64,000 bases of DNA from JBBQZO01 sp038207625 (lineage in GTDB: Bacteria > Pseudomonadota > Gammaproteobacteria > Burkholderiales > Burkholderiaceae_D): assembly GCA_038207625.1 (NCBI GenBank), contig JBBQZO010000026.1, forward strand, positions 29,238-93,237. The letters are read 5' to 3'. The translations under genes and the position numbers were made by a program. The notes under the pieces were generated by a model that saw only the letters and a program-made list of their open reading frames with translations, searched no databases and was not told the origin of the DNA. Position 1 is the stretch's first letter. Every line of letters begins with the position of its first letter. Positions 44,488 through 52,219 of the stretch are shown piece by piece.

Positions 44488-45075
44488 ATGAACGACAATA
44501 TCCGCAGCCTGCTGGCCCAGATGGCCGCGCTCGAAGACGAGCTGGCCACGGCCCTGCAACAGCGCGAGCAAAAGATGTTTTTCCAGATCAAGGGGAAACG
44601 CGTCGAATTCGAGCAAACCATCAAGCAGGCGCACCGCCGCCTGAAGACGGGCTTTTTCCGCTGGCTCGTCACCTACCGCCCGCAGAACCTGATCACCGGC
44701 CCGATCATTTACGGGATGGTGATCCCACTGCTGTTCTTTGACCTGTGCATCACGTTTTACCAGGCCAGCTGCTTCCCGATCTACGGGATCGCCAAGGTGC
44801 GTCGGGGCGACTACATCGTGATCGACCGCCAGCACCTGGAATACCTCAATTTCATCGAGAAATTCCACTGCACCTACTGCGCCTACGGTACCGGGCTGGT
44901 CGCTTACATCGGTGAAATCATCGCCCGCACCGAGCAGTATTTCTGCCCGATCAAGCACGCGCGCAAGATGCTAGGCACCCACGCGCGCTACGCCGAATTC
45001 CTTGACTACGGCGACGCCGACGACTACGAAGCGAAGCTCGAGCGCTATCGGGTCGCGCTGGGCGAGAAGAAATAA
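44488..45075 (+). CDS. Unrecognised Cys-containing membrane protein
   Basis: The 195-residue protein begins with a coiled-coil helix (LLAQMAALEDELATALQQRE), has one or two hydrophobic segments (about residues 63-90, ITGPIIYGMVIPLLFFDLCI) and then a soluble part with FHCTYCAYGTGLVAY and YFCPIKHARKMLGTHARY. The CxxC pair plus C and H residues suggest a metal- or redox-binding site at the membrane surface. I do not recognise a named family. The ATG at 44488 was chosen over one five codons upstream on ribosome-binding-site grounds; the evidence is weak. Confidence 0.72.
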   Translation: MNDNIRSLLAQMAALEDELATALQQREQKMFFQIKGKRVEFEQTIKQAHRRLKTGFFRWLVTYRPQNLITGPIIYGMVIPLLFFDLCITFYQASCFPIYGIAKVRRGDYIVIDRQHLEYLNFIEKFHCTYCAYGTGLVAYIGEIIARTEQYFCPIKHARKMLGTHARYAEFLDYGDADDYEAKLERYRVALGEKK

Positions 45076-45121
45076 GCACGGCCGGGAGGGCGTGCTGCGC
45101 CGGCCCGCTGCGCCTGGCCGC

Positions 45122-45520
45122 TTACAGGTGGCGCAGCGCGGCGTACAACACCATGCCCAGGCCGACCATCGAGGCACCCCATACCAGCGAGCGCACGATC
45201 GGCACGCCGGCCGCGTACAGGGGCACGTACAGCAAGCGTGCGGCCAGGTACATTTGCGCGCCCACCAGCGTATAGCCACCTTCGCGCCCGCCCGCATGGG
45301 CGATCAGGATCGCGCCGGCGAACAGCGGCAGTGTCTCGGCCAGATTGTGCTGAGCCCGGCTCAGGCGGGCGGTGACCGTGCCCATTGGCGGGGCCGGCGC
45401 GTCGCGCGCACTCATGTTGTAGGCCAGACCCGTTTCGCGGTTGCGAAATGCGGCCGTCAGCAGGATCTGGAACAGGGCCAGCGCAAGGGTCCAGCCCAAA
45501 ATGATCAGTTCATCGCTCAT
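45122..45520 (-). CDS. MAPEG-family membrane protein
   Basis: MAPEG proteins are four-helix membrane proteins related to eicosanoid and glutathione metabolism. The 132-residue protein has helices at about residues 4-22, 50-75, 80-100 and 105-128, with the family pattern RAQHNLAETLPLFAGAIL and GGYTLVGAQMYLAARLLYVP. The bacterial role is unknown. It is divergent from the M14 peptidase gene. Confidence 0.88.
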   Translation of the reverse strand: MSDELIILGWTLALALFQILLTAAFRNRETGLAYNMSARDAPAPPMGTVTARLSRAQHNLAETLPLFAGAILIAHAGGREGGYTLVGAQMYLAARLLYVPLYAAGVPIVRSLVWGASMVGLGMVLYAALRHL

Positions 45521-45727
45521 GCGGTTTCCTTCGTCTGTGTGTGTGGTTGAAAGTGCGGGCGGCGCGAGCGGACAACATTTTGCCGTTGGTCAACCTTAGC
45601 ACAACCCCATCTTTTTTGGCGCATGCCATTGCGCTCTGTTAAAGCCGCTATAATTTCCCGCCAGTGTGACCGGCGCGCCACCCGCGCCGCGTTGTCCGTT
45701 TGCACCCAATCTGCCGGAGCTTTATCG

Positions 45728-47488
45728 ATGATCCGTTCTGCCTTGCTGCTTGCCCTGTTGAGCGCCGTACCGCTGTCCCACGCCGCACCCGACCTCTCCA
45801 CCGTGTCCGAACGTTCCGGATTTGAGCGCACCGGCCGCTACGACGAAGTGGTCAAGCTATGCGCCGCGTTCCAGGCGGCCTATCCGAAGCAGGTCAAGTG
45901 CATCGAGTTCGGGCGCACGCCGGAAGGGCGGCCGCTGCTGGCGCTGCTGGCCACCCGCACGGGCGCGATGACGCCGGCCCAGGCCAAGGCGCGCGCCATT
46001 CCCGTGACGCTGATCCAGGGCGGCATCCACGCCGGCGAAATCGACGGCAAGGATGCCGGTTTCCTGGCGCTGCGCGAGGTGCTGGAAAACCGCGCCGCGC
46101 CCGGCGCGCTCGACAAGCAGGTGCTGCTGTTTGTGCCGGTGTTTAACGTCGACGGCCATGAGCGCTTCGCGAAATGGAACCGCCCCAATCAGCGCGGCCC
46201 GGTCGAGATGGGCTGGCGCACCACGGCGCAGAACTACAACCTCAATCGCGACTACGTGAAGGCCGACGCGCCGGAAATGCAGGCCATGCTGGCGCTGGTC
46301 AATGCCTGGGATCCGCTCACCTATGTCGACCTGCACGTAACCGATGGCGCCAAGTTTGAACACGATATTTCGATCCAGGTCGAGCCGGCCTATTCGGGCG
46401 ACGCGGGCATGCGCCGCGCCGGTGTGGCGCTGCGCGACAGCGTGATCGCCGATATCGCCAAGCAGGGTTCGCTGCCGCAGTCGTATTACATGTCGTTCGA
46501 GGAGAACGACAACCCGGCCTCGGGCTTTGCCGACGCCGTGTCCGATCCGCGTTTCTCGACCGGCTATTTCCAATTGCGCAACCGGATGGCGATGCTCGTC
46601 GAGACCCATTCGTGGAAGGATTATCCGACCCGCGTGCGGATCACCCACAACACGGTGCTGTCGGTGCTGGCCCAGGTGGCGGCGCACGGCGCCGAGTGGC
46701 AGAAGGCTGCGGCTGCAGCGGACGCGGCGGCGCTGAAATTGGCCGGCACCCCGCTGCCGCTGACGTACAAGACCAGCGCCAAGAGCCACATGGTGACGTT
46801 TCGCGGCTATGCCTACACGCGCACGCTGTCGGACGTGTCGGGAATGTTGATGACGCATTACGACGAGAAGACGCCGCAGCTGTGGACCGTGCCGCTGCGC
46901 GACGACGTGCTGCCCGACCTGGTGGTCAACGCGCCGGCCGCCGGCTATCTGGTGCCGGCGGCACACGCCAAAATGGTGGCGGCCAAGCTGGCGCTGCATG
47001 GCGTCGTGTACCGCACGCTGGCTGCCGATCAGCCGAAGGTCGAGGTGGAGACCTTCCGCGCCGAGTCGACCAAATTTGGCGCCGGCTCGTTCGAGGGGCA
47101 TCAAAGTCTGAGCGTGACGGGCAGCTGGAAACATGAGGTGCGCGCGCTTGGCAAGGGGGCTTTGTTCGTGCCGATCGCGCAGCCCAAGGCGCGCCTGGTA
47201 CTGGCGCTGTTCGAGCCGCAGGCACCCGATTCGATGCTTGCCTGGGGCAGTTTTAATAACGCCTTCGAGCGCAAGGAATACATGGAGGAGTACGTGGCCG
47301 AGGACGAGGCGCGCGCGCAGATGGCTGCCAACCCGGCGCTGGCCGCCGAGTTCAAGCACAAGGTCGACACCGATGCGGAGTTTGCCAAGAATGGCAATGC
47401 GCGGCTGGACTTTTTTGCACGCCGTCATGCGTCGTGGGACGAGCGTTTCAATCTGTATCCGGTGATGCGCGCGTTGGTGGCGCCTTGA
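45728..47488 (+). CDS. M14-family zinc carboxypeptidase, exported
   Basis: The 586-residue protein has a signal peptide (MIRSALLLALLSAVPLSHA) and a peptidase M14 domain: zinc ligands H101 and E104 (GGIHAGEIDGKD), the substrate region NYNLNRDYVKAD, the third ligand in DLHVTD and the catalytic Glu in VETHSWKDY. The C-terminal ~250 residues are unrelated to the catalytic domain and probably beta-rich. The ATG at 45728 follows CGGAG; a TATAAT-like -10 lies at 45649-45654. Confidence 0.92.
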   Translation: MIRSALLLALLSAVPLSHAAPDLSTVSERSGFERTGRYDEVVKLCAAFQAAYPKQVKCIEFGRTPEGRPLLALLATRTGAMTPAQAKARAIPVTLIQGGIHAGEIDGKDAGFLALREVLENRAAPGALDKQVLLFVPVFNVDGHERFAKWNRPNQRGPVEMGWRTTAQNYNLNRDYVKADAPEMQAMLALVNAWDPLTYVDLHVTDGAKFEHDISIQVEPAYSGDAGMRRAGVALRDSVIADIAKQGSLPQSYYMSFEENDNPASGFADAVSDPRFSTGYFQLRNRMAMLVETHSWKDYPTRVRITHNTVLSVLAQVAAHGAEWQKAAAAADAAALKLAGTPLPLTYKTSAKSHMVTFRGYAYTRTLSDVSGMLMTHYDEKTPQLWTVPLRDDVLPDLVVNAPAAGYLVPAAHAKMVAAKLALHGVVYRTLAADQPKVEVETFRAESTKFGAGSFEGHQSLSVTGSWKHEVRALGKGALFVPIAQPKARLVLALFEPQAPDSMLAWGSFNNAFERKEYMEEYVAEDEARAQMAANPALAAEFKHKVDTDAEFAKNGNARLDFFARRHASWDERFNLYPVMRALVAP

Positions 47489-47530
47489 TGTGATGTTGGT
47501 TTGCTGAAGCTGCGCACTGCGGTACGTTGA

Positions 47531-47597
47531 ATAGGGTCAGAGTAATTTTCGCAAAGTGCCGCGAAAAAAAAGGCTCGGCGCCCCCCTCTGACCCTAT
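47531..47597. repeat. REP-like element with nested hairpins
   Basis: ATAGGGTCAGAG (47531-47542) is matched by its exact inverse CTCTGACCCTAT (47586-47597), enclosing a second hairpin TTTTCGC/GCGAAAA (47546-47552, 47561-47567). Intergenic elements with GGGTCAGAG ends are known in betaproteobacteria and are linked to RAYT-type transposases. No transposase is nearby. Confidence 0.7.
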
Positions 47598-47704
47598 GTA
47601 ACTGCGCCGGTGGTTTGCTGACTGCCGTTGCGCGGTGCTCTGCGAACTGCCGTTGCGCCGCTGCTCTGCGAACTGCCGTTACGCCGCTGGTTTGCTATCA
47701 AACC
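47598..47704. repeat. Tandem 26-bp repeat, about 3.5 copies, next to the REP-like element
   Basis: Two full units, TCTGCGAACTGCCGTTGCGC plus CGCTGC (47639-47664) and its near-copy at 47665-47690, are preceded by a 25-base diverged unit (47614-47638) and a shortened one. The last unit ends in a small hairpin, GGTTTG/CAAACC (47689-47704). It lies in the gap between the M14 gene and the end of ttcA. Confidence 0.75.
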
Positions 47705-47724
47705 GACGCGGCGGCCTGGTTTTT

Positions 47725-48651
47725 TTACAGCGCTTGCAGGGGGATCATGCCGGGCAGGCTGGCCACCGTCGAGCAGGGTTCGTCGTCAAAGGCGATGTCG
47801 CCCAGCGGGCTGGCCACGCCGTCCGCCTTCAGGTCGGCGAAGCCGAACATGCTGCGGTCCATCAGGTGCGACGGCACCACGGTCGACAGCGCCGAGAAGA
47901 TGCTGTCTACGCGCCCCGGGAATTTCTTGTCCCATTCGCGCATCAGGCCCTTGATCTGCTTGCGCTGCAGGTTCTCCTGCGAGCCGCACAGGTCGCACGG
48001 GATGATCGGGAAGTTCTTCACTTCGGCGTAACGGCTCGAATCGGCTTCCTTCACATACGCCATCGGACGGATCACGATGTGTTTGCCGTCGTCCGACTGC
48101 AGCTTGGCGGGCATGCCTTTCAGTTTCCCGCCGAAGAACATATTCAGGAAGAAGGTCTCGAGGATGTCGTCGCGGTGGTGGCCCAGCGCGATCTTGTTGC
48201 AGCCCAGTTCATCGGCCACGCGGTACAAGATGCCGCGGCGCAGGCGCGAGCACAGCGAGCAGGTGGTTTTGCCTTCCGGGATCAGGCGCTTGACGATGCT
48301 GTAGGTGTCCTGGTTCTCGATGTGGAACGGCACGCCCAATTTGGTCAGATAGGCTGGCAGGATATCGGCCGGGAAGTTCGGCTGCTTCTGGTCCAGGTTG
48401 ACGGCGATGATCTCGAAATTGATCGGCGCGCGTTCGCGCAGCGTCATCAGGATGTCCAGCAGCGCGTAGCTGTCCTTGCCGCCGGACAGGCACACCATCA
48501 CCTTGTCGCCGTCTTCGATCATGTTGAAGTCGCCGATCGCCTGGCCGACCAAGCGGCACAGGCGCTTGTGCAGCTTGTTGTTCTCGTAGAGGACCTTCTC
48601 GGCCGATTTGACGCTCACTTCGGGCGTCTCCAGCAGTTCGACGTCGCTCAT
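47725..48651 (-). CDS. ttcA: tRNA 2-thiocytidine(32) synthetase TtcA
   Basis: TtcA thiolates C32 of some tRNAs using ATP and a 4Fe-4S cluster. The 308-residue protein has the PP-loop SGGKDS (residues 56-61), the cluster cysteines C131 and C134 (CSLC) and C222 (CDLCG), and LGHHRDDILETFFLN. The start overlaps the folB end by four bases. Length is normal. Confidence 0.96.
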   Translation of the reverse strand: MSDVELLETPEVSVKSAEKVLYENNKLHKRLCRLVGQAIGDFNMIEDGDKVMVCLSGGKDSYALLDILMTLRERAPINFEIIAVNLDQKQPNFPADILPAYLTKLGVPFHIENQDTYSIVKRLIPEGKTTCSLCSRLRRGILYRVADELGCNKIALGHHRDDILETFFLNMFFGGKLKGMPAKLQSDDGKHIVIRPMAYVKEADSSRYAEVKNFPIIPCDLCGSQENLQRKQIKGLMREWDKKFPGRVDSIFSALSTVVPSHLMDRSMFGFADLKADGVASPLGDIAFDDEPCSTVASLPGMIPLQAL

Positions 48652-49046
48652 GCCTCGTCCTTGATCTGGAATACTTCCACGCCCACGCCTTCGCAGTCAG
48701 GATACACGTCCGGCTTCATGGTCGACACACGCACCGCGCGCACGTTCGGGTGCGCCAGCATCTTGCGCACCACGTCGTCGCACAGCGTCTCCTGCAGATG
48801 CACGTGCCCCACGGCCATGCGCTGGGCGATCGTCTCGCGCATGAAATCGTAGTCGACGACCTCGGCCAGATGGTCGCCCACCGGCGTCGACAGCGCCAGC
48901 GGGATGTACAGATCGACGTTGATCAGGACGCGTTGCTCGCCCTTCTTTTCAAAATCGTGCACGCCGATGTTGATCATCACTTCGTAATTGCGCAGGAACA
49001 GGCGGCGGCAGTCGGACAGTCTAGGGTGGTACAGGGCGGACAACAT
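48648..49046 (-). CDS. folB: Dihydroneopterin aldolase FolB
   Basis: FolB cleaves dihydroneopterin to 6-hydroxymethyl-dihydropterin in folate synthesis. The 132-residue protein is of FolB length, with YEVMINIGVHDFEKKGEQRVLINVD spread over residues 20-44, the catalytic-core VVDYDFMRETI and the C-terminal VSTMKPDV. It overlaps ttcA and follows the FolM-like gene, so these three genes probably share a transcript. Confidence 0.92.
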   Translation of the reverse strand: MLSALYHPRLSDCRRLFLRNYEVMINIGVHDFEKKGEQRVLINVDLYIPLALSTPVGDHLAEVVDYDFMRETIAQRMAVGHVHLQETLCDDVVRKMLAHPNVRAVRVSTMKPDVYPDCEGVGVEVFQIKDEA

Positions 49047-49101
49047 GGTTTCTTACCTTTTCGGGAATGCGGGAATGGGGGGCTGAATGGGTGTTCTGGC
49101 G

Positions 49102-49878
49102 TCAGTTGGTAAACATGACGTCGCGCGCCTGCGGCGTCAGGTGCTGGCCGCCATCGACCAGCAAAGTGGTGCCGGTCAGCGCGCGCGCGCCGGCGACGTA
49201 GACAACCGCGTCGGCCACATCGTCCGGGGTGCTCGAGCGCCCCAGTGGCGTGGCGCGGTGCGCGCGCAAAAAACCTTCTTGCGTTTGCGCGCCCGACACC
49301 ATGGTCAGGCCGGGGGCCACGCCGACCACCCTTACTGTGGGCGCAAGCGCCTGTGCCAGCATCGTGGTGGCGCTGTGCAGCGCCGCCTTCGACAGCGTGT
49401 ACGACAGAAAATCCGGATTGAGATTGTACAGCTTCTGGTCCAGCAGGTTGATGACCACCGATTGCGCGCCGCTTGGGGTGGCCGCGTGCAAGGCCTGCGC
49501 CAGCAGCACCGGCGCGACCAGATTGGCCTGCATGTGCGCGTTCAGGCATGTCGCAGAGAAGTCGTGCGCGCTGTCCTGCTCGAACAGCGACGCGTTGTTG
49601 ACGACGCAGCTAACTGGCCCCAGCGCCGCCTGCGCGCGCGCCAGCAACTGTCTGACTGCCTTCTCGTCGGCCAGGTCGCATGGCAACAGCGCCGCGCGCC
49701 GTCCCAGCGCGTGAACCGCGCGGGCGGTGTCTTCGGCATCGGCATGCGAACGGTGATAGTGCAGCGCCACGTCCCAGCCGGCCTTGGCCAGCGCAAGCGC
49801 GATGGCGCGCCCGATGCGGCGCGCGCCGCCGGTGACGAGGGCCACGCCAATGGGTGCTGTGGTCGATGTGTGCGTCAT
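49102..49878 (-). CDS. folM: SDR-family pteridine reductase-like protein (FolM type)
   Basis: This is a short-chain dehydrogenase of the FolM/PTR1 type, likely to reduce dihydromonapterin or dihydrofolate. The 258-residue protein has VTGGARRIGRA (residues 16-26), the Arg-containing nucleotide motif of pteridine reductases, NNASLFEQD, the catalytic Y-x3-K (SYTLSKAAL) and a C-terminal DGGQHLTP. Placement next to folB supports the pteridine role, but the substrate is not proven. Confidence 0.85.
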   Translation of the reverse strand: MTHTSTTAPIGVALVTGGARRIGRAIALALAKAGWDVALHYHRSHADAEDTARAVHALGRRAALLPCDLADEKAVRQLLARAQAALGPVSCVVNNASLFEQDSAHDFSATCLNAHMQANLVAPVLLAQALHAATPSGAQSVVINLLDQKLYNLNPDFLSYTLSKAALHSATTMLAQALAPTVRVVGVAPGLTMVSGAQTQEGFLRAHRATPLGRSSTPDDVADAVVYVAGARALTGTTLLVDGGQHLTPQARDVMFTN

Positions 49879-49958
49879 GGTCTGCTAAATGGGTGAAAAA
49901 TTTCTGTGCTGATTTGCACAATCTGTTGCGCTTGCGCGCAATTGGCTACAATGCCGGC

Positions 49959-51101
49959 ATGTCCCTACCCGTACCTGATAGCGACGCGCTGGCCGCGTCC
50001 CACGCCTTGCAGCACCGGATTGCCGCCGACATCGCGCAGCAATCGGGCGCCATTTCCTTCGCCCGTTTCATGGAGCTGGCCCTGTACGCCCCCGATCTGG
50101 GCTACTACAGCGGCGGCGCCGCGAAACTGGGCCGGGATGGCGATTTTACAACCGCGCCCGAAATCACACCGCTGTTCGGCGCGGCGCTGGCCGGCGTGGC
50201 AGCCGCTATTATCGCCCAAAGCGCGCCGCACATCCTTGAATTCGGGGCCGGCACCGGCAAGCTGGCGCGCGATATCCTGCTCGAGCTGGCGCGCCTGGGT
50301 GTGCATCTCGAGCGTTACGCGATCGTCGAACTGTCGGGCGAACTGCGCGCGCGCCAGCAACTGGCGCTGGCCGACTTCCCCCAAGTGGTCTGGCTGGACG
50401 ACTTTCCGCCCGCCTTCGATGGCGTGGTGATCGGTAACGAGGTGCTCGACGCGATGCCGGTGCAGCTGGTGCGCAAGGACGCCGACGGCTGGCGCGAACT
50501 GGCCGTGACGGTCGAGCAGGGCGAGTTTGCGTTTGTCGCGCGCGCGCCTGGCGCCGATTTGCTCGCGCAACTGGCGCTGCAAGTGCCCGACGCCGACAAC
50601 CTGCCCGAGGGCTACGTCAGCGAACTGCACCCGATCGCCTGCGGCTTCATGGCGTCGCTGGCGCGCATGCTGGGAACGGGCGCGGCGCTGCTGCTCGACT
50701 ACGGCTTTCCGGCCCACGAATACTATCTGGACCAACGCAGCGCCGGCACCCTGATGTGCCATTACCGCCACCACGCCCATCCCGATCCGTTCTACCTGCC
50801 CGGCCTGCAGGACATCACCGCCCACGTCGACTTCACGGCGATGGCGCGCGCCGCCCAGGACGCCGGGCTGGACGTGATCGCTTACATGAGCCAGGCCGCC
50901 TTCCTGCTTGGCGCGGGGATTGGCGAGCTGCTGCTGCGCACCGACCCGGCCGACGCGCAGGCCTTCCTGCCGCAGGCCAATGCGCTGCAAAAGCTGGTCT
51001 CGCCGGCCGAGATGGGCGAATTGTTCAAGGTGCTGGTGGTGGGGCGCGCCGTGCAGCTGCCCGAGGCGCTGGCGCGGGCCGACCGCAGCGTGCGCCTGTA
51101 A
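49959..51101 (+). CDS. MidA/NDUFAF7-family SAM-dependent methyltransferase
   Basis: The 380-residue protein has the SAM-binding motif ILEFGAGTGKLARDIL, the family start with ISFARFMELALYAPDLGYYSGG, TAPEITPLFG, and IGNEVLDAMPV. The mitochondrial homologue NDUFAF7 methylates a complex I subunit; the bacterial role is not known. A TACAAT -10 element at 49946-49951 lies only eight bases before the ATG, so the mRNA may be nearly leaderless. It is divergent from the FolM-like gene. Confidence 0.9.
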   Translation: MSLPVPDSDALAASHALQHRIAADIAQQSGAISFARFMELALYAPDLGYYSGGAAKLGRDGDFTTAPEITPLFGAALAGVAAAIIAQSAPHILEFGAGTGKLARDILLELARLGVHLERYAIVELSGELRARQQLALADFPQVVWLDDFPPAFDGVVIGNEVLDAMPVQLVRKDADGWRELAVTVEQGEFAFVARAPGADLLAQLALQVPDADNLPEGYVSELHPIACGFMASLARMLGTGAALLLDYGFPAHEYYLDQRSAGTLMCHYRHHAHPDPFYLPGLQDITAHVDFTAMARAAQDAGLDVIAYMSQAAFLLGAGIGELLLRTDPADAQAFLPQANALQKLVSPAEMGELFKVLVVGRAVQLPEALARADRSVRL

Positions 51102-51211
51102 CGCCGGCCTTGCCTTTAGCGGGCGAAGGCGGCTATGCTGTCCGATCGCGCGGACGGCCATCGCTTTGGGCTATCATCATCGTTTGAGGATCGGCCGGAC
51201 AGATCGGAACC

Positions 51212-52186
51212 ATGGCAAAGATACATACCCATTATGACAACCTGAAGGTGGCGCGCATGGCGCCGCAGGAAGTCATCCGCGCGGCCTACAAGGCGCTCAG
51301 CCAGAAGTACCATCCGGACAAAAATCCCGGTGACGAGAAGGCCGCCCGCATCATGGCCATCCTCAACACGGCCTACAGCACGCTGGCCGATCCGCAGCGC
51401 CGCAAGGAGCACGACGAGTGGATCGCGGCCGAGGAGTGGGAGATCGAATGGCTGGAGAGCACCCGCGCCGACGACGTGCGCGAGCGCGCGCGCGGCGAAC
51501 TGCAGGCGCGTCCGGCCGAACAGCTGGGCGTGGCGCCGGTCTACCGGGCCACGCGCGACCCGGCCTGGTGGCTCGGCCTGGGCTTGTGCTTCGGACTCGG
51601 TTGCGTGGCCGGCCTGATGCTGGCGACCCAGCCCAAGGCCCTGACGCTGAGCGCGGTGCCGGGTGTGGCCGGCGAGGCGCGCCCCGAACTGGCGGCGTCC
51701 GCGCGGCGCGACTACAAGAGCGAAGCAAAGGCCGAACCGGACCCCGGTCCCGATAACTGGGCGGTGGGCAAGGCGTATGTGCCCGAGTCGGCCAATCCGA
51801 AGCCGCCCGAGATCCGCGCGCTGGGCATCACCCAGCTGATCATTCCGCCCAAGGCGCCCGATTGCGACACCGATCTGCAGACGATGGTGGCGCCCAATGG
51901 CGAGCCGTGGCCGGCCCAGTCCGGCTATGTGGACGGCTACCCGCTGGGTAACAAGGGTGAAGAAATGCAGCTGGAAGTGGACAACAGCGCCAATGGTTCT
52001 GGCGTGTTCGTCAAGGTGTATGACCTGGACCGCCATTCGAATGTGCGCCACCTGTTCGTGCTGGCGCATGACAAGATCACGGTCGACCAGCTGGCCGCCG
52101 GCAAGTACGAGGTGCGCTACCAGAATCTCGATATCGGCGCGCTCAAGGGCGACTGCCCGAGCCGCAAGAAAAGCGTGGCCAGCTAG
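51212..52186 (+). CDS. Membrane-anchored J-domain protein
   Basis: The 324-residue protein has an N-terminal J domain with the HPD motif (HYDNLKVARMAPQEV, then KYHPDKNPG, about residues 5-70) that would stimulate DnaK. A single membrane helix follows at about residues 117-138 (GLCFGLGCVAGLMLA). The C-terminal ~180 residues are polar and predicted to be extracytoplasmic; they contain two Cys (near APDCDTD and KGDCPSR) and beta-strands like VFVKVYDLDRHSNVRHLF. Lacking the Gly/Phe and zinc parts, it is not DnaJ itself. Confidence 0.88.
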   Translation: MAKIHTHYDNLKVARMAPQEVIRAAYKALSQKYHPDKNPGDEKAARIMAILNTAYSTLADPQRRKEHDEWIAAEEWEIEWLESTRADDVRERARGELQARPAEQLGVAPVYRATRDPAWWLGLGLCFGLGCVAGLMLATQPKALTLSAVPGVAGEARPELAASARRDYKSEAKAEPDPGPDNWAVGKAYVPESANPKPPEIRALGITQLIIPPKAPDCDTDLQTMVAPNGEPWPAQSGYVDGYPLGNKGEEMQLEVDNSANGSGVFVKVYDLDRHSNVRHLFVLAHDKITVDQLAAGKYEVRYQNLDIGALKGDCPSRKKSVAS

Positions 52187-52219
52187 GCCGGCACACGCTG
52201 TGCGTTTGCGTACCCGCGC

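Noticed and set aside
47598..47704. Possible CRISPR array
   Set aside because: The 26-base units are directly adjacent without spacers, are diverged, and no cas gene is near.
47628..47954. Plus-strand reading frame starting in the tandem repeat
   Set aside because: It runs into the antisense of ttcA and its first part is only the translated 26-bp repeat.
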